In this document: positions 26,133 to 36,909 of the stretch, in pieces
Numbering within the stretch: the first letter of the stretch is position 1
Layout: each line of letters opens with the position of its first letter
NCBI RefSeq assembly: GCF_028285715.1
Contig: NZ_JANQOO010000035.1
Location: forward strand, 558,001-622,000
Reading direction: 5' to 3'
Source: Ulvibacterium sp.
GTDB taxonomy: Bacteria; Bacteroidota; Bacteroidia; Flavobacteriales; Flavobacteriaceae
Length of the DNA stretch: 64,000 nucleotides
Made by a program: the position numbers and the translations under genes
The notes under the pieces: generated by a model
Seen by the model: the letters and a program-made list of their open reading frames with translations, nothing else
What the model was told of the DNA's origin: nothing
The model's database searches: none

Positions 26133-26173
26133 AAAAGCCTGTATCAAATGCTATTTTGATACAGGCTTTTTCT
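26133..26173 (+). terminator. Rho-independent terminator of the pxp operon
   Basis: AAAAGCCTGTATCAAA (26133-26148) and TTTGATACAGGCTTTT (26155-26170) form a perfect 16-bp stem around the loop TGCTAT, followed by a T-run. Confidence 0.85.
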
Positions 26174-26388
26174 TTGATATAAGGGGATAAGGCCTTGATG
26201 GCGAACCATATTGCTTCTATTGAATATGATATGGATTAGGGAGCTATTCGTCTGATTATTAGAATTATAAATAGATATTGCGGTAATTGGATTTAGACCA
26301 TTCTTTTTTGTTAAAAAAATGCGGTATAGGAAAGATTTATCTTTGATTGTCAAAAAATACCAAACCGAATAAACAGTATAGGACACAA
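26174..26388 (+). promoter_or_regulatory. upstream region and -7 box of the ilv operon
   Basis: TATCTTTG at 26338-26345 matches the Bacteroidota -7 box TAnnTTTG and lies 43 bp before the ilvD start. The nearest TTG (26308-26310) is 27 bp upstream, longer than the usual spacing. A 6-bp inverted repeat CATATT...AATATG lies near 26207-26228. I see no leader peptide rich in Val, Leu or Ile codons and no attenuator hairpin. Confidence 0.45.
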
Positions 26389-28065
26389 ATGGAATTAAAC
26401 AAGTACAGTAAGACCATTACCCAAAATGATACCCAGCCAGGGGCACAGGCCATGCTTTATGCCATTGGGCTTAACGAGGATGATTTGAAGAAGCCGTTCG
26501 TTGGAGTGGCAAGTACGGGATATGAAGGCAATCCATGTAATATGCATCTAAACGATTTGGCGCAAGATGCCAAAAAAGGAATTCAGGCCGGTGGTTCTGT
26601 AGGTCTTGTCTTCAATACCATAGGCGTAAGTGATGCAATTTCCATGGGTACCTCAGGAATGCGATATTCCTTACCCTCTAGGGACATCATAGCGGATTCC
26701 ATGGAAACCGTGGTACAGGCCATGAATTACGACGGTTTGGTAACCATTGTCGGTTGTGATAAAAACATGCCCGGTGCACTTATGGCCATGATACGCTTGG
26801 ATAGGCCTTCTGTAATGGTTTATGGAGGAACTATAGCCTCGGGATGTTTTAAGGATAGAAAACTGGATATTGTATCCGCTTTTGAAGCATGGGGTGAAAA
26901 AGTGGCCGGTACAATGAACGAAGCCGACTATAAGGGTGTAATTCAAAACGCCTGTCCCGGAGCTGGGGCATGTGGGGGTATGTATACAGCCAATACCATG
27001 GCCTCGGGAATTGAGGCTTTGGGTATGGCAATGCCGTATAATTCGTCCAATCCAGCAATAGGGGATACCAAGAAAAAAGACAGTTTCGAATCCGGAAGAG
27101 CCATACAAAACCTATTGGAAAACGATATAAAACCTAGTGATATCATTACCAAAAAATCCTTTGAAAATGCTATTCGTTTGGTTATTGTATTGGGAGGTTC
27201 TACTAATGCAGTTTTGCATTTTCTGGCCATAGCCAAGGCCGCCAAGGTTGATTTTACACTAGATGATTTTCAGCGCATCAGCGATTCCACACCTTTTTTG
27301 GCAGATTTAAAGCCCAGCGGACGCTATCTTATGGAAGATGTACACCGGGTTGGCGGAACCCCGGCCGTAATGAAATTTATGTTGGAAAATGGTATGTTAC
27401 ATGGCGATTGTTTGACCGTGACCGGGAAGACTGTGGCCGAGAATTTGGCCGATGTTCCAAGTTTGATGGAAGGGCAGCAAATTGTAAAGCCTTTGGACAA
27501 CCCCATAAAGGAAACAGGGCATTTAAGGATACTATATGGAAACTTGGCCAAGGATGGTGCGGTGGCCAAAATAACGGGCAAGGAAGGATTGCACTTTACC
27601 GGCCCTGCCAAGGTTTTTGAAAGTGAGTTCGATGCCAATGCGGGCATAGGCGCGGGAAGGGTTAAAAAAGGTGATGTTGTCGTTATCAGGTACGAGGGGC
27701 CCAAGGGTGGACCTGGAATGCCAGAAATGCTAAAACCGACTGCTGCCATTATGGGTTCCGGCCTCGGGAAGGAGGTGGCCTTGATTACGGACGGTCGTTT
27801 TTCCGGAGGGACCCATGGCTTTGTGGTAGGCCATGTCTCACCTGAGGCGCAGGAGGGCGGAAATATAGCCTTGCTGAGGGATGGCGATATGGTGACCATT
27901 GATGCCGAGAAGAATGTCATTTCAGTGGATCTTACGGATGAAGAACTCCAAAAAAGGCGAGCGAGTTGGAAGCAGCCCGACCTAAAGGTTAAGAGAGGTA
28001 GTTTATACAAATATGCAAAAACGGTATCATCGGCCTCACAAGGCTGCGTTACCGATGAGATATGA
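26389..28065 (+). CDS. ilvD: dihydroxy-acid dehydratase
   Basis: IlvD dehydrates 2,3-dihydroxy-isovalerate and 2,3-dihydroxy-3-methylvalerate to the 2-oxo acids, the last common step before transamination to valine and isoleucine. From the ATG at 26389 it is 558 aa. An upstream TTG at 26347 adds an atypical N-terminus. The iron-sulfur cysteines C123 (VGCDKNMPG) and C195 ([12 protein letters not shown]) are present, and so is the C-terminal signature [16 protein letters not shown]. It is first gene of the operon; ilvB follows after 4 bp. Long dehydratases of this type usually carry a 2Fe-2S or 4Fe-4S cluster; which one cannot be read here. Confidence 0.96.
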   Translation: MELNKYSKTITQNDTQPGAQAMLYAIGLNEDDLKKPFVGVASTGYEGNPCNMHLNDLAQDAKKGIQAGGSVGLVFNTIGVSDAISMGTSGMRYSLPSRDIIADSMETVVQAMNYDGLVTIVGCDKNMPGALMAMIRLDRPSVMVYGGTIASGCFKDRKLDIVSAFEAWGEKVAGTMNEADYKGVIQNACPGAGACGGMYTANTMASGIEALGMAMPYNSSNPAIGDTKKKDSFESGRAIQNLLENDIKPSDIITKKSFENAIRLVIVLGGSTNAVLHFLAIAKAAKVDFTLDDFQRISDSTPFLADLKPSGRYLMEDVHRVGGTPAVMKFMLENGMLHGDCLTVTGKTVAENLADVPSLMEGQQIVKPLDNPIKETGHLRILYGNLAKDGAVAKITGKEGLHFTGPAKVFESEFDANAGIGAGRVKKGDVVVIRYEGPKGGPGMPEMLKPTAAIMGSGLGKEVALITDGRFSGGTHGFVVGHVSPEAQEGGNIALLRDGDMVTIDAEKNVISVDLTDEELQKRRASWKQPDLKVKRGSLYKYAKTVSSASQGCVTDEI

Positions 28066-28069
28066 ATTT

Positions 28070-29803
28070 ATGGAAACAATAAAATTAAAAAAGGACCAAT
28101 CCACGAAAAGCACAGGTATAAAGATTACTGGTGCCGAGGCCATTATCCATTGTTTATTGGCCGAAGGGGTAGATTTGATCTATGGTTACCCCGGGGGGGC
28201 AATTATGCCCGTATATGATGAGCTGTACAAATTTCAAGACAAATTAACGCACATTTTGACCAGGCATGAACAAGGCGCTACCCACGCGGCCCAAGGATTC
28301 GCACGGGTTACCGGAAAGGTCGGGGTGGCCATGGCGACCTCTGGCCCTGGAGCCACAAATTTGGTTACTGGGCTTGCCGATGCACAAATAGATTCTACTC
28401 CAATTGTGTGTATTACCGGACAGGTCCCGAGACATTTATTGGGGTCGGATGCGTTTCAGGAAACGGATATCATAGGAATTTCCACCCCAGTTACCAAATG
28501 GAACCATCAGATTACCAAGGCTTCCGAAATTCCTGAAGTCATGGCCAAGGCATTTTACATTGCCAAGTCTGGTCGTCCCGGGCCGGTTCTTATTGATATA
28601 ACCAAGAACGCCCAATTTGAGGAATTTGAATTTAGCTATGAAAAGTGTACTGGAGTACGCAGTTATAAACCCGTACCGGAACCCAGCATAAAGGCCATTG
28701 AGGCAGCGGCTGAATTGATCAATTCGGCAAAAAAACCTTATATCGTCTGGGGACAAGGGGTTATTTTGGGAAAGGCCGAGGAGGCTTTGAAAGCATTTGT
28801 AGAAAAAGCCGGGATTCCGGCGGCATGGACCATTATGGGAGAATCCGCTTTGCCCACTAGCCATCCTATGAACGTAGGCATGGTAGGAATGCATGGTAAT
28901 TATGGCCCCAATGTGTTAACCAATGAGTGCGATGTTCTTATTGCCATAGGAATGCGATTTGATGACAGGGTAACCGGAAATTTGGATACTTACGCCAAAC
29001 AGGCAAAAATTATTCATTTTGAAATTGACCCTGCCGAGGTCAATAAGAATGTTGCGGTGGATATTGCCGTGCTGGGCAATGCTAAAACCACCTTGGAACT
29101 CATACTTCCGCTTATCAACGAAAATTCCCATGAGGAATGGCACAAGGAGTTCGACAAAAAGTACAAGGAAGAATTTGCACAGGTGATAGAAAAGGACCTG
29201 CATCCCTCCAAACCTGGCCTAACTATGGGCGAGGTCATTGAGGAAATCAATCTAGCTTCGGAACATGAGGCCGTTATCGTTACGGATGTTGGTCAACATC
29301 AGATGGCGGCTTGTAGATACGCCAAGTTTAAGCATAGCAAAAGCAATATAACCTCAGGCGGATTGGGAACCATGGGTTTTGCATTGCCTGCAGCCATAGG
29401 CGCCAAAATGGGTGCTATGGAAAGGGAGGTGGTGGCCATTATCGGGGATGGGGGCTACCAAATGACCATTCAAGAATTAGGGGTCATCTTTCAACATAAT
29501 ATTCCTGTAAAGATTGTTGTACTTAACAATGATCATTTGGGAATGGTACGGCAGTGGCAGGAATTATTTTTTGAAAGCAGATATGCCTCTACGGTTATGA
29601 CCAATCCAGATTTTGTAAAAATTGCGGAAGGATATCACATAGAGGCCAAACGTGTCACGGAACGTAAGGATTTAAAAACGGTCGTTCAGGAAATGATAGC
29701 TTCAAAGAATCCTTATTTTCTGGAGGTCAGGGTGGAGAAAGAGGATAATGTTTTTCCTATGATACCGTCCGGTGCGTCGGTGTCCGAGATTCGATTGAAA
29801 TAA
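28070..29803 (+). CDS. ilvB: acetolactate synthase large (catalytic) subunit
   Basis: A ThDP- and FAD-dependent enzyme that condenses two pyruvates (valine/leucine branch) or pyruvate with 2-oxobutyrate (isoleucine branch). It is 577 aa from the ATG at 28070; an in-frame ATG at 28055 lies inside ilvD. Domains in order are an N-terminal ThDP-pyrimidine domain with the catalytic Glu in RHEQGATHAAQG, a central FAD domain, and a C-terminal ThDP-binding domain with IGDGGYQMTIQEL and NNDHLGMVRQW. Its regulatory partner ilvN is not directly next to it, because a methyltransferase gene lies between them. Confidence 0.96.
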   Translation: METIKLKKDQSTKSTGIKITGAEAIIHCLLAEGVDLIYGYPGGAIMPVYDELYKFQDKLTHILTRHEQGATHAAQGFARVTGKVGVAMATSGPGATNLVTGLADAQIDSTPIVCITGQVPRHLLGSDAFQETDIIGISTPVTKWNHQITKASEIPEVMAKAFYIAKSGRPGPVLIDITKNAQFEEFEFSYEKCTGVRSYKPVPEPSIKAIEAAAELINSAKKPYIVWGQGVILGKAEEALKAFVEKAGIPAAWTIMGESALPTSHPMNVGMVGMHGNYGPNVLTNECDVLIAIGMRFDDRVTGNLDTYAKQAKIIHFEIDPAEVNKNVAVDIAVLGNAKTTLELILPLINENSHEEWHKEFDKKYKEEFAQVIEKDLHPSKPGLTMGEVIEEINLASEHEAVIVTDVGQHQMAACRYAKFKHSKSNITSGGLGTMGFALPAAIGAKMGAMEREVVAIIGDGGYQMTIQELGVIFQHNIPVKIVVLNNDHLGMVRQWQELFFESRYASTVMTNPDFVKIAEGYHIEAKRVTERKDLKTVVQEMIASKNPYFLEVRVEKEDNVFPMIPSGASVSEIRLK

Positions 29804-29851
29804 TACAAATTTTTAAGTTTCGATACCGACAGTCGCAATCCAAACCAGGTC

Positions 29852-30433
29852 ATGAACGATACCCATATTCTTGACAAGCCAAAAATCCATTCGGAAATTG
29901 AACGTAGGTGTATTGAAGTTGGCTTCAACATGCCTTCGGATTTGTATATTGGTTCCTTACTGAAGACTTTGGTGACCAGTAGGCCCAAAGGAAGTTTTTT
30001 GGAACTGGGTACTGGAATAGGACTGAGCCTGTCTTGGATGGTGGATGGAATGGACAACGAATCGGTTTTGATTACCGTGGATAATGACTTGGAATTAATT
30101 GCTATTGCAAAGGAATATTTTGGAGATGACCCAAGAATTCAAATTCTTTGCCAGGACGGGTCTCATTGGATAAAAACATATAAGGGAGGAGGATTCGACC
30201 TGATTTTTGCAGATGCCTGGCCCGGAAAGTACAGCGAAATCGATGAAATTCTCAAATTGGTAAAAGTAGGTGGGTTTTATATCGTTGATGATATGACGGC
30301 CCAACCCAATTGGCCGGAAGGGCATCAGGGCAACGTTGACGGATTGGTTTCCTATCTGGAGGAAAGGGAAGACTTCTGTATAACCAAAATGAATTGGTCT
30401 ACGGGAGTGATCGTGGCGGTAAGAAGGTTTTAA
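29852..30433 (+). CDS. class I SAM-dependent O-methyltransferase-like protein
   Basis: 193 aa with the Rossmann-type methyltransferase core: motif I E51-L-G-T-G-I-G57, acidic loop VDNDLEL after strand 2, a GSHWIK segment, and FDLIFADAWPGKY (motif IV). The closing strands (VGGFYIVDDM) fit the catechol/caffeoyl-CoA O-methyltransferase group. Its substrate is unknown. It lies inside the ilv operon between the two acetolactate synthase subunits, with 48 bp to ilvB and 89 bp to the ilvN start, all on one strand. No known step of branched-chain synthesis needs it. It could be a late insertion or a linked side activity. Confidence 0.82.
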   Translation: MNDTHILDKPKIHSEIERRCIEVGFNMPSDLYIGSLLKTLVTSRPKGSFLELGTGIGLSLSWMVDGMDNESVLITVDNDLELIAIAKEYFGDDPRIQILCQDGSHWIKTYKGGGFDLIFADAWPGKYSEIDEILKLVKVGGFYIVDDMTAQPNWPEGHQGNVDGLVSYLEEREDFCITKMNWSTGVIVAVRRF

Positions 30434-30522
30434 TGATTTTAATTTAGAGTTTGGGCGAGAGGCTTTGGTTGGAGCGATTTAATTCTAGGCCAGGCCTATC
30501 AAATTTTTGGAAAAGAAAAAAG

Positions 30523-31053
30523 ATGAAAAAACAATGGTTTACCATATCGGTGTATTCTGAGAACAATGTGGGATTACTGAATAGGATATCAGGAATATTC
30601 TTAAAGCGACACATTAATGTAGAGAGTTTAAATGTTTCAAAATCAGAAATTGAACATGTTTCAAAATTTACCATAGTTGTCAATACCACTGAGGATTGGA
30701 CCCGTAAAATTGTGGCGCAAATTGAGAAGCAGATAGAGGTTATCAAAGCCTTCTACCATAGGGATGATGAGACGATTTACCAAGAGTCCGCCCTCTTTAA
30801 GATTGCTTCACATTTGCTGTTCGACGAACGACAAATACAGAACATCATTAAAGAGAGCAATTCACAGATCGTTACCGTTTCGCGAGACTTCTTTGTATTG
30901 GCGAAAACGGGTAGACGACATGAAATCGATGAAATGCATGATGCACTGGAACCTTTTGGGATTATGCAATTTGTCCGTTCTGGACGCATAACCGTTACCA
31001 AAGCCGAGATGCCCATTACCGCAATGTTGGAAGATTTTTATCAAGATAAATAA
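30523..31053 (+). CDS. ilvN: acetolactate synthase small (regulatory) subunit
   Basis: Activates IlvB and normally gives feedback inhibition by valine. The ATG at 30523 yields 176 aa starting with the ACT domain typical of the family ([20 protein letters not shown], then [20 protein letters not shown]). A C-terminal ALS small-subunit domain follows (about 85-165; [13 protein letters not shown]-type ending with RSGRITVTK). A 24-codon upstream extension of the same frame is atypical and was not used. The gene is 38 bp ahead of ilvC. Confidence 0.93.
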   Translation: MKKQWFTISVYSENNVGLLNRISGIFLKRHINVESLNVSKSEIEHVSKFTIVVNTTEDWTRKIVAQIEKQIEVIKAFYHRDDETIYQESALFKIASHLLFDERQIQNIIKESNSQIVTVSRDFFVLAKTGRRHEIDEMHDALEPFGIMQFVRSGRITVTKAEMPITAMLEDFYQDK

Positions 31054-31091
31054 ATCCTAAACTTTTAAATACTAAAAAAAGAGAACACAAA

Positions 31092-32567
31092 ATGGCAAAT
31101 TATTTTAATACGCTATCCTTACGAGATCAATTAACACAATTGGGAAAATGTAGATTCATGGAATCCAGTGAGTTTTCGGATGGCGTATCCGCATTGAAAG
31201 GAAAGAAAATCGTTATTGTAGGTTGTGGTGCCCAAGGCTTAAACCAAGGCCTAAATATGCGGGATTCGGGACTTGATATTTCATATACCCTTAGAGAGGG
31301 GGCTATAAAGGAACAACGCCAATCCTACAAAAATGCAACGGAGAATGGTTTTGCCGTGGGCACCTACCAAGAACTTGTTCCGAAAGCCGATTTGGTAATT
31401 AACCTAACACCGGATAAGCAACATACAAGCGTTATCAATGCGGTGATGCCTTTGATGAAGAAAGGGGCTACTTTGTCGTATTCCCATGGTTTTAACATCG
31501 TTGAAGAAGGAATGCAGATACGTGAGGACCTTACTGTAATCATGGTGGCCCCAAAGTGTCCTGGCTCGGAGGTTAGAGAAGAGTATAAAAGAGGATTTGG
31601 GGTGCCAACCTTGATTGCGGTTCATCCAAATAACGACCCGCAGGGCAAAGGTTTGGAACAAGCCAAAGCCTACGCCGTGGGCACTGGAGGCCACAGGGCA
31701 GGGGTTTTGGAATCATCGTTCGTAGCCGAGGTAAAGTCGGACTTAATGGGAGAACAGACCATTCTTTGCGGCCTGCTACAAACAGGCTCCATTCTTTGTT
31801 TTGATAAGATGATCGAGAAGGGTGTGGACCCAGGCTATGCTTCCAAATTAATCCAATACGGCTGGGAAACCATTACCGAAGGCATGAAGTATGGAGGAAT
31901 CACGAATATGATGGACCGCTTGTCCAATCCCGCCAAAATAAAGGCCTTTGAACTTTCCGAAGAGTTAAAGGATATTATGCGACCCCTATTCCATAAGCAT
32001 ATGGACGACATTATGACCGGACATTTTTCCAAGACTATGATGGAAGATTGGGCCAATGACGATAAAAATTTGTTGGAATGGCGAGCTGCCACGGGAGAGA
32101 CGGCTTTTGAAAAAACTCCGGCTGGAGATGATAACATATCGGAGCAGGAGTATTATGACAATGGCGTTTTAATGGTCGCTTTTGTACGGGCAGGCGTAGA
32201 ATTGGCGTATGAGTCCATGACCGAATCCGGAATCATCGGTGAATCCGCATATTACGAATCCCTGCACGAGACTCCATTGATAGCCAACACCATAGCGCGG
32301 AAAAAATTGTTCGAAATGAATCGGGTAATTTCGGATACGGCGGAATATGGTTGTTACTTGTTTGATCATGCCTGTAAACCTTTATTGGGGGATTTTATGA
32401 AGAAAATAGAAGCAGATGTTATTGGGTCCTCCTATAGCGAAGGCACGGATACCGGGGTAGACAATGCCAAACTGATCGCCGTTAACAAGGTACTCCGGGA
32501 ACATCCGGTAGAAATTGTCGGGGCCCGTCTCAGGGAGTCCATGACCGCAATGAAACCTATTGTTTAA
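31092..32567 (+). CDS. ilvC: ketol-acid reductoisomerase, class II
   Basis: NADPH-dependent isomeroreductase that makes the dihydroxy acids used by IlvD. At 491 aa it is the long class II type, with the C-terminal domain duplicated as in E. coli IlvC. The Rossmann motif GCGAQG is at 44-49. The metal-binding region ([14 protein letters not shown]) and the second domain ([20 protein letters not shown]) are visible. It is last gene of the ilv operon, with a terminator hairpin 10 bp behind. Confidence 0.96.
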   Translation: MANYFNTLSLRDQLTQLGKCRFMESSEFSDGVSALKGKKIVIVGCGAQGLNQGLNMRDSGLDISYTLREGAIKEQRQSYKNATENGFAVGTYQELVPKADLVINLTPDKQHTSVINAVMPLMKKGATLSYSHGFNIVEEGMQIREDLTVIMVAPKCPGSEVREEYKRGFGVPTLIAVHPNNDPQGKGLEQAKAYAVGTGGHRAGVLESSFVAEVKSDLMGEQTILCGLLQTGSILCFDKMIEKGVDPGYASKLIQYGWETITEGMKYGGITNMMDRLSNPAKIKAFELSEELKDIMRPLFHKHMDDIMTGHFSKTMMEDWANDDKNLLEWRAATGETAFEKTPAGDDNISEQEYYDNGVLMVAFVRAGVELAYESMTESGIIGESAYYESLHETPLIANTIARKKLFEMNRVISDTAEYGCYLFDHACKPLLGDFMKKIEADVIGSSYSEGTDTGVDNAKLIAVNKVLREHPVEIVGARLRESMTAMKPIV

Positions 32568-32573
32568 CAATAA

Positions 32574-32600
32574 GATCCCTGAGAAATCGGGGATTTTTTT
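32574..32600 (+). terminator. short terminator after ilvC
   Basis: ATCCC (32575-32579) pairs with GGGAT (32590-32594), followed by T7. The stem is short but the T-run is good. gapN starts 37 bp further on, so some read-through is possible. Confidence 0.55.
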
Positions 32601-32636
32601 ATCAAGTCAATTCATATCGATTAACTGACTATTTTT

Positions 32637-34229
32637 ATGGAAACTACACAAACAATCATACCGGCCGAGTTTCAAATTGATAATCCGATTCATCAAAAAA
32701 AATATTTGATCAACGGGGAAATGGAAGTGTGGAATGGGAACACCTCCGAAGTGTTCTCCACTATTTCCTCTAAAGGGGACGATAAACCCACGCTTCTAGG
32801 CAGTATACCGGATATGGGAGAGCCTGAGGCTTTAAGGGCCTTGGACGCCGCGCTTATGGCCTATGACAAGGGACAAGGGGTGTGGCCTACCATGCATGTA
32901 AGGGACAGGATAGAGTGCATGGAAAAATTTGTGGGACAAATGGAAACCAAAAGGGACGAAATTGTCAAATTGTTAATGTGGGAAATTGGCAAGTCCTTGC
33001 CGGACTCCCAAAAAGAATTCGATCGTACGGTAGAGTATATCCGGGACACTATTGAAGAGTATAAGCAATTGGACAGGGATGCCGCTAAATTCGAAAAATA
33101 CGATGGCGTATATGCCCATATCAAAAGAGGGCCATTGGGGGTAATACTTTGTCTTGGACCTTATAATTATCCCTTGAATGAGACCTTTGCACTTCTCATC
33201 CCAGCAATTATTATGGGGAATACCACTATTTTTAAACCAGCCAAATTTGGGGTCTTATTGATTACGCCACTTTTGGAGGCTTTTCAGAATAGCTTCCCCA
33301 AAGGCGTTGTGAATATTTTATTCGGTAGGGGTAGGGCAGTAGCCGCTCCGATAATGCAGACGGGAAAAATAGATGTTTTGGCGTTGATAGGAAATAGTAA
33401 ATCGGCCAACGCGTTGCAGGATCAACACCCAAAGAGTAATCGATTGCGATTGGTTTTAGGATTGGAAGCCAAAAATCCAGCTATTATCTTGCCCGATGCC
33501 GATTTGGATTTGACCATTAACGAATGCATTGCCGGTACCTTATCCTTTAATGGGCAACGCTGTACCGCCCTTAAAATAGTCTATGTACACGAAGATATTA
33601 AGGAAGAGTTTTTAGGGCGTTTTGCGGAAAAAGTGGATTCCCTAAAGTTTGGTAACCCTTGGGATAATGGTGTTAAACTAACCCCATTACCCGAACCGGA
33701 TAAACCTGCCTATATTCAGGAACTAATCGACGATGCCGTACAGAAAGGTGCCGAAGTTTGGAATGAAAAAGGGGGCCAACAAACTTCCAATTACATATGG
33801 CCCGCAGTGTTGCATCCTGTTACGAAAGATATGCGGGTCTATAAGGAGGAGCAATTTGGCCCTGTTATTCCTGTAGTTTCGTTTTCCGATATCCAAGAAC
33901 CGTTGGATGATATGGCAGAAAGTAATTACGGTCAACAGGTGAGCCTTTTCGGAAAGGACGTTTATGCCCTTGCCCCGCTTATAGATACATTGGTAAATCT
34001 AGTATGCCGAGTAAACTTGAATAGTTCCTGTCAACGAGGACCTGATGTATATCCGTTTACGGGCAGAAAGGATTCGGCACAGTCCACTTTAAGCGTATAT
34101 GATGCACTTCGATCATTCTCGGTCCGCACCTTTGTGGCCTTTAAGGATAATGATCTTAACAATGAGACCGTAGAAAAATTACTGGATACTAAACTCTCCA
34201 ATTTTGTAAGTACGGATTATATTCTTTAA
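32637..34229 (+). CDS. gapN: NADP-dependent non-phosphorylating glyceraldehyde-3-phosphate dehydrogenase
   Basis: An aldehyde-dehydrogenase-superfamily enzyme that oxidises glyceraldehyde-3-phosphate directly to 3-phosphoglycerate, making NADPH without ATP. It is 530 aa. The catalytic Cys309 ([10 protein letters not shown]) and the general base Glu277 (GLEAKNPAI) are present. The C-terminal signature [19 protein letters not shown] is typical of GapN rather than of ordinary aldehyde dehydrogenases. It stands alone between two terminators. NADPH from this step would suit the NADPH-requiring IlvC encoded next to it, but that link is only suggestive. Confidence 0.88.
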   Translation: METTQTIIPAEFQIDNPIHQKKYLINGEMEVWNGNTSEVFSTISSKGDDKPTLLGSIPDMGEPEALRALDAALMAYDKGQGVWPTMHVRDRIECMEKFVGQMETKRDEIVKLLMWEIGKSLPDSQKEFDRTVEYIRDTIEEYKQLDRDAAKFEKYDGVYAHIKRGPLGVILCLGPYNYPLNETFALLIPAIIMGNTTIFKPAKFGVLLITPLLEAFQNSFPKGVVNILFGRGRAVAAPIMQTGKIDVLALIGNSKSANALQDQHPKSNRLRLVLGLEAKNPAIILPDADLDLTINECIAGTLSFNGQRCTALKIVYVHEDIKEEFLGRFAEKVDSLKFGNPWDNGVKLTPLPEPDKPAYIQELIDDAVQKGAEVWNEKGGQQTSNYIWPAVLHPVTKDMRVYKEEQFGPVIPVVSFSDIQEPLDDMAESNYGQQVSLFGKDVYALAPLIDTLVNLVCRVNLNSSCQRGPDVYPFTGRKDSAQSTLSVYDALRSFSVRTFVAFKDNDLNNETVEKLLDTKLSNFVSTDYIL

Positions 34230-34249
34230 AAGTACCAATTGGTATGATT

Positions 34250-34288
34250 GTACCTCCCCATATTTGGGGAGGTACTCCAATTTTTTAA
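34250..34288 (+). terminator. Rho-independent terminator after gapN
   Basis: GTACCTCCCC (34250-34259) and GGGGAGGTAC (34266-34275) form a perfect 10-bp stem, loop ATATTT, followed by TCCAATTTTTT. Confidence 0.85.
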
Positions 34289-34448
34289 ACATTCTACGCA
34301 TATCAGCCTCGATTCAACTTTTTTGATATCGTAGGAGTAATGCCCAGATGTCAAAAATTACCTTATTCTATCAGTATGCGTGCGAATTATGGTTAATACC
34401 GCACATAAACTCGATAAAAACGAATAGCTCCACAAGGGTTTCCTAAAA

Positions 34449-34456
34449 TAATTTTG
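34449..34456 (+). promoter_or_regulatory. candidate -7 box of the MFS exporter gene
   Basis: TAATTTTG matches TAnnTTTG, 70 bp before the ATG at 34526. No clear TTG box at the expected distance. Confidence 0.35.
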
Positions 34457-34525
34457 TCTTCGTAATAATCGGGCTAGGCCACTTGAATAGTTGTCCGGCC
34501 ATTGATTGGATATAAAATTGTTCAT

Positions 34526-35731
34526 ATGGAAACAAATAGAAATAATGCAAATAGAAAAGCCCTTGTCGCTTTGGCATTAGGGGGTTTTGGTATCGGACTA
34601 ACAGAATTCGTTATTATGGGAATCCTGCCCGATGTCGCACAAGGGTTGAATATCTCCATTCCGCAGGCCGGTCATGCCATAGCAGCCTATGCCTTAGGGG
34701 TTGTGATAGGCGCGCCATTGTTTACCAAAATGGGCGGAAGGATGGATTCCCGGAAAACCTTATTGCTTTTAATGACTTGGTTCGCTCTGTTCAATGGTCT
34801 GTCTGGCCTTTCCGATAACTATACCACACTTTTGATTTCGAGGTTTTTGTCGGGTCTACCCCATGGGGCATTTTTTGGGATTGGTGCGGTTGTCGCCGGT
34901 AGATTGGCGAAAACCGGTAAGATTGCACAGGCGATTGCCGTTATGTTTTCCGGCCTCACTATTGCCAATGTCATAGGAGTCCCTATTGGAACGTACATTG
35001 GTCATCACTATAACTGGAGCGCTTCTTTCTACATGGTAGGCATTGTAGGACTGATTACCATGGCCAGTATCTATTATTGGATGCCAAAATTACCACAGTT
35101 GCCCCCAGTGCATACATCCGAGGGCAGCAAGGGTCTTAAAAACAGAGAGCTTTGGGCCCTAATTCTATTGACTACTATTGGTACGGGTGGGTTTTTTGCT
35201 TGGTACAGCTATATTGCGCCATTGATTACCGAAGTGGCGGGATTAGGAGATTACGTCATAGGCTATGCCATGATTCTTGCGGGATTTGGAATGGTCATAG
35301 GCAACTTTATCGGGGCTAAAATGGCAGAATGGTTATCACCCTTACGGGCCGTGGCCCTTAGTTTATCGATTATGGTAGCTCTATTGATAATCAATGCCGT
35401 AGTCGCTTTGAATCCGTACGCTATTCTGGTGATGACTTTTTTGATCGGTACCGCTTCGTTTACCGTAGCGACTCCGATTCAGATGGCTATTATCAACGCT
35501 TCCAAGGGATCGGAAATGCTGGGTTCTTCAATGAACCAAAGTGCTTTTAACATGGGTAATGCTTCCGGAGCCTATTTAGCCGGATTACCTATAGCCTATG
35601 GTAATGGAGTCGTATATGCAGGGTTGGTAGGGGCGGTACTGGCAGCGATAGGTGTAGGAATAGCTTTGAGTATTTTGGTGTACAGGCAGCAAAAAACCAA
35701 AAGGTATAAAAGACTTGCCTATCATTCTTAA
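34526..35731 (+). CDS. MFS transporter, AraJ-like drug/sugar exporter (DHA1 type)
   Basis: 401 aa with twelve transmembrane helices in two halves. The first half has the pattern GGFGIGLTEFVIMGILPD and the loop motif GGRMDSRKTLLL between helices 2 and 3, as in arabinose-efflux and chloramphenicol-type exporters (AraJ/CmlA group). A loop near 200 (LPPVHTSEGSKGLKN) separates the halves. The ATG at 34526 is preferred over a non-standard start 24 bp upstream. It is flanked by terminators on both sides and so is transcribed alone. The substrate is unknown. Confidence 0.85.
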   Translation: METNRNNANRKALVALALGGFGIGLTEFVIMGILPDVAQGLNISIPQAGHAIAAYALGVVIGAPLFTKMGGRMDSRKTLLLLMTWFALFNGLSGLSDNYTTLLISRFLSGLPHGAFFGIGAVVAGRLAKTGKIAQAIAVMFSGLTIANVIGVPIGTYIGHHYNWSASFYMVGIVGLITMASIYYWMPKLPQLPPVHTSEGSKGLKNRELWALILLTTIGTGGFFAWYSYIAPLITEVAGLGDYVIGYAMILAGFGMVIGNFIGAKMAEWLSPLRAVALSLSIMVALLIINAVVALNPYAILVMTFLIGTASFTVATPIQMAIINASKGSEMLGSSMNQSAFNMGNASGAYLAGLPIAYGNGVVYAGLVGAVLAAIGVGIALSILVYRQQKTKRYKRLAYHS

Positions 35732-35756
35732 TGGCAGAATTTAAAAGTGAAAAAGA

Positions 35757-35793
35757 AAAGCCCCAAAACGTGAGAAAACGTTTTGGGGCTTTT
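35757..35793. terminator. bidirectional terminator between MFS gene and leuB
   Basis: AAAAGCCCCAAAACGT (35757-35772) and ACGTTTTGGGGCTTTT (35778-35793) form a perfect stem, with T-runs on either strand. It serves the convergent MFS and leu transcripts. Confidence 0.88.
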
Positions 35794-35831
35794 GTCAATT
35801 GATTTATTTATAGTAAATCTGAAAAAATCGA

Positions 35832-36887
35832 TTAAATATTTGCTGCCAGCCAGTCGCCAACCTCACTGGTTTTATGCGCTTTGCCATCACCGGCCAAATC
35901 CTCGGTTACGACGCCTTCCGCCAATGATGTATTGACTACATCGCGGATAGCTTGGGCTTCCGCGGTCAAATCAAAATCCTCAAAAAGCATGGCTGCTGAA
36001 AGTACCGTGGCCAAGGGATTGGCAATATCCTTTCCTGCCGCTTGGGGATAGGAACCATGAATGGGTTCATATAGGGAGACCTTACTTCCCACAGAGGAGG
36101 AAGGCATTAAACCCATTGAACCGGATATTACGGAAGCTTCGTCCGTTAAAATGTCACCGAAAAGATTGGCGGTAATAATTACATCATAGTCCTTGGGCCA
36201 TTGTATCAGGCGCATGGCCACAGCGTCCACAAATTCATAGGACACCTCTACTTCTGGGTAATCCTTTTCCATGGCCTGAACCGTTTCACGCCATAAGCGG
36301 GAGGCTTCCAATACATTGGCCTTATCTACGCAGCACAATTTCTTGGAACGCTTCATGGCCATTTCAAAGCCCTTTTTGGCCAAACGTTGAATTTCAAACC
36401 GCTGATAGGTCATGGTGTCAAAAGCGGTATCCCCTTCGTCCTTTCGGCCTCTTTCTCCGAAATATACACCTCCGGTAAGCTCTCGTAATATAATTAAATC
36501 CGTACCCTCTATGCGATCGCGCTTTAAGGGTGATTTATCAATTAGTGAGGGAAATGTAAATGTGGGCCTAACGTTGGCAAACAGCCCCAATTTCTGTCGC
36601 ATTTTCAATAACCCTTGCTCAGGCCGAACCTTGGCTGATGGGTCATTATCAAATTTTGGATGCCCGATTGCCCCGAATAAAACGGCATCCGAATTGGCGC
36701 AGATTTCATGGGTTTCATCGGGATAGGGTTCCCCAACGGTATCAATGGCCACAGCTCCCGTAAGTGCTGATGTCCAATTGATTTCATGATTGAATTTCAC
36801 TGCAATGGCATCGCATACTTTTACAGCTTGGTCAATTACTTCCGGGCCTATGCCATCCCCGGCCAAAAGGGCTATGTTTAGCTTCAT
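35832..36887 (-). CDS. leuB: 3-isopropylmalate dehydrogenase
   Basis: Oxidises and decarboxylates 3-isopropylmalate to 2-oxoisocaproate with NAD. The same enzyme can act on 3-methylmalate in the citramalate route. It is 351 aa. Family motifs are visible: LLAGDGIGPEV at the start, REQ-like LRELTGGVYFG, and the metal/NAD region TANLFGDILTDEAS with EPIHGSYPQAAGKDIANP. It is the last gene of the minus-strand leu operon, 22 bp after the synthase. The shared bidirectional terminator lies behind it. Confidence 0.95.
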   Translation of the reverse strand: MKLNIALLAGDGIGPEVIDQAVKVCDAIAVKFNHEINWTSALTGAVAIDTVGEPYPDETHEICANSDAVLFGAIGHPKFDNDPSAKVRPEQGLLKMRQKLGLFANVRPTFTFPSLIDKSPLKRDRIEGTDLIILRELTGGVYFGERGRKDEGDTAFDTMTYQRFEIQRLAKKGFEMAMKRSKKLCCVDKANVLEASRLWRETVQAMEKDYPEVEVSYEFVDAVAMRLIQWPKDYDVIITANLFGDILTDEASVISGSMGLMPSSSVGSKVSLYEPIHGSYPQAAGKDIANPLATVLSAAMLFEDFDLTAEAQAIRDVVNTSLAEGVVTEDLAGDGKAHKTSEVGDWLAANI

Positions 36888-36909
36888 AAACTATTTATGT
36901 TGGTTTGAA

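Noticed and set aside
26144-26386. Minus-strand 80-codon ORF upstream of ilvD
   Set aside because: It runs across the pxp terminator and the ilvD promoter region, with no domain-like sequence.
26347-26388. TTG start giving a 14-residue longer IlvD
   Set aside because: The extension is unlike other IlvD proteins, and the ATG at 26389 follows a -7 box at the right distance.
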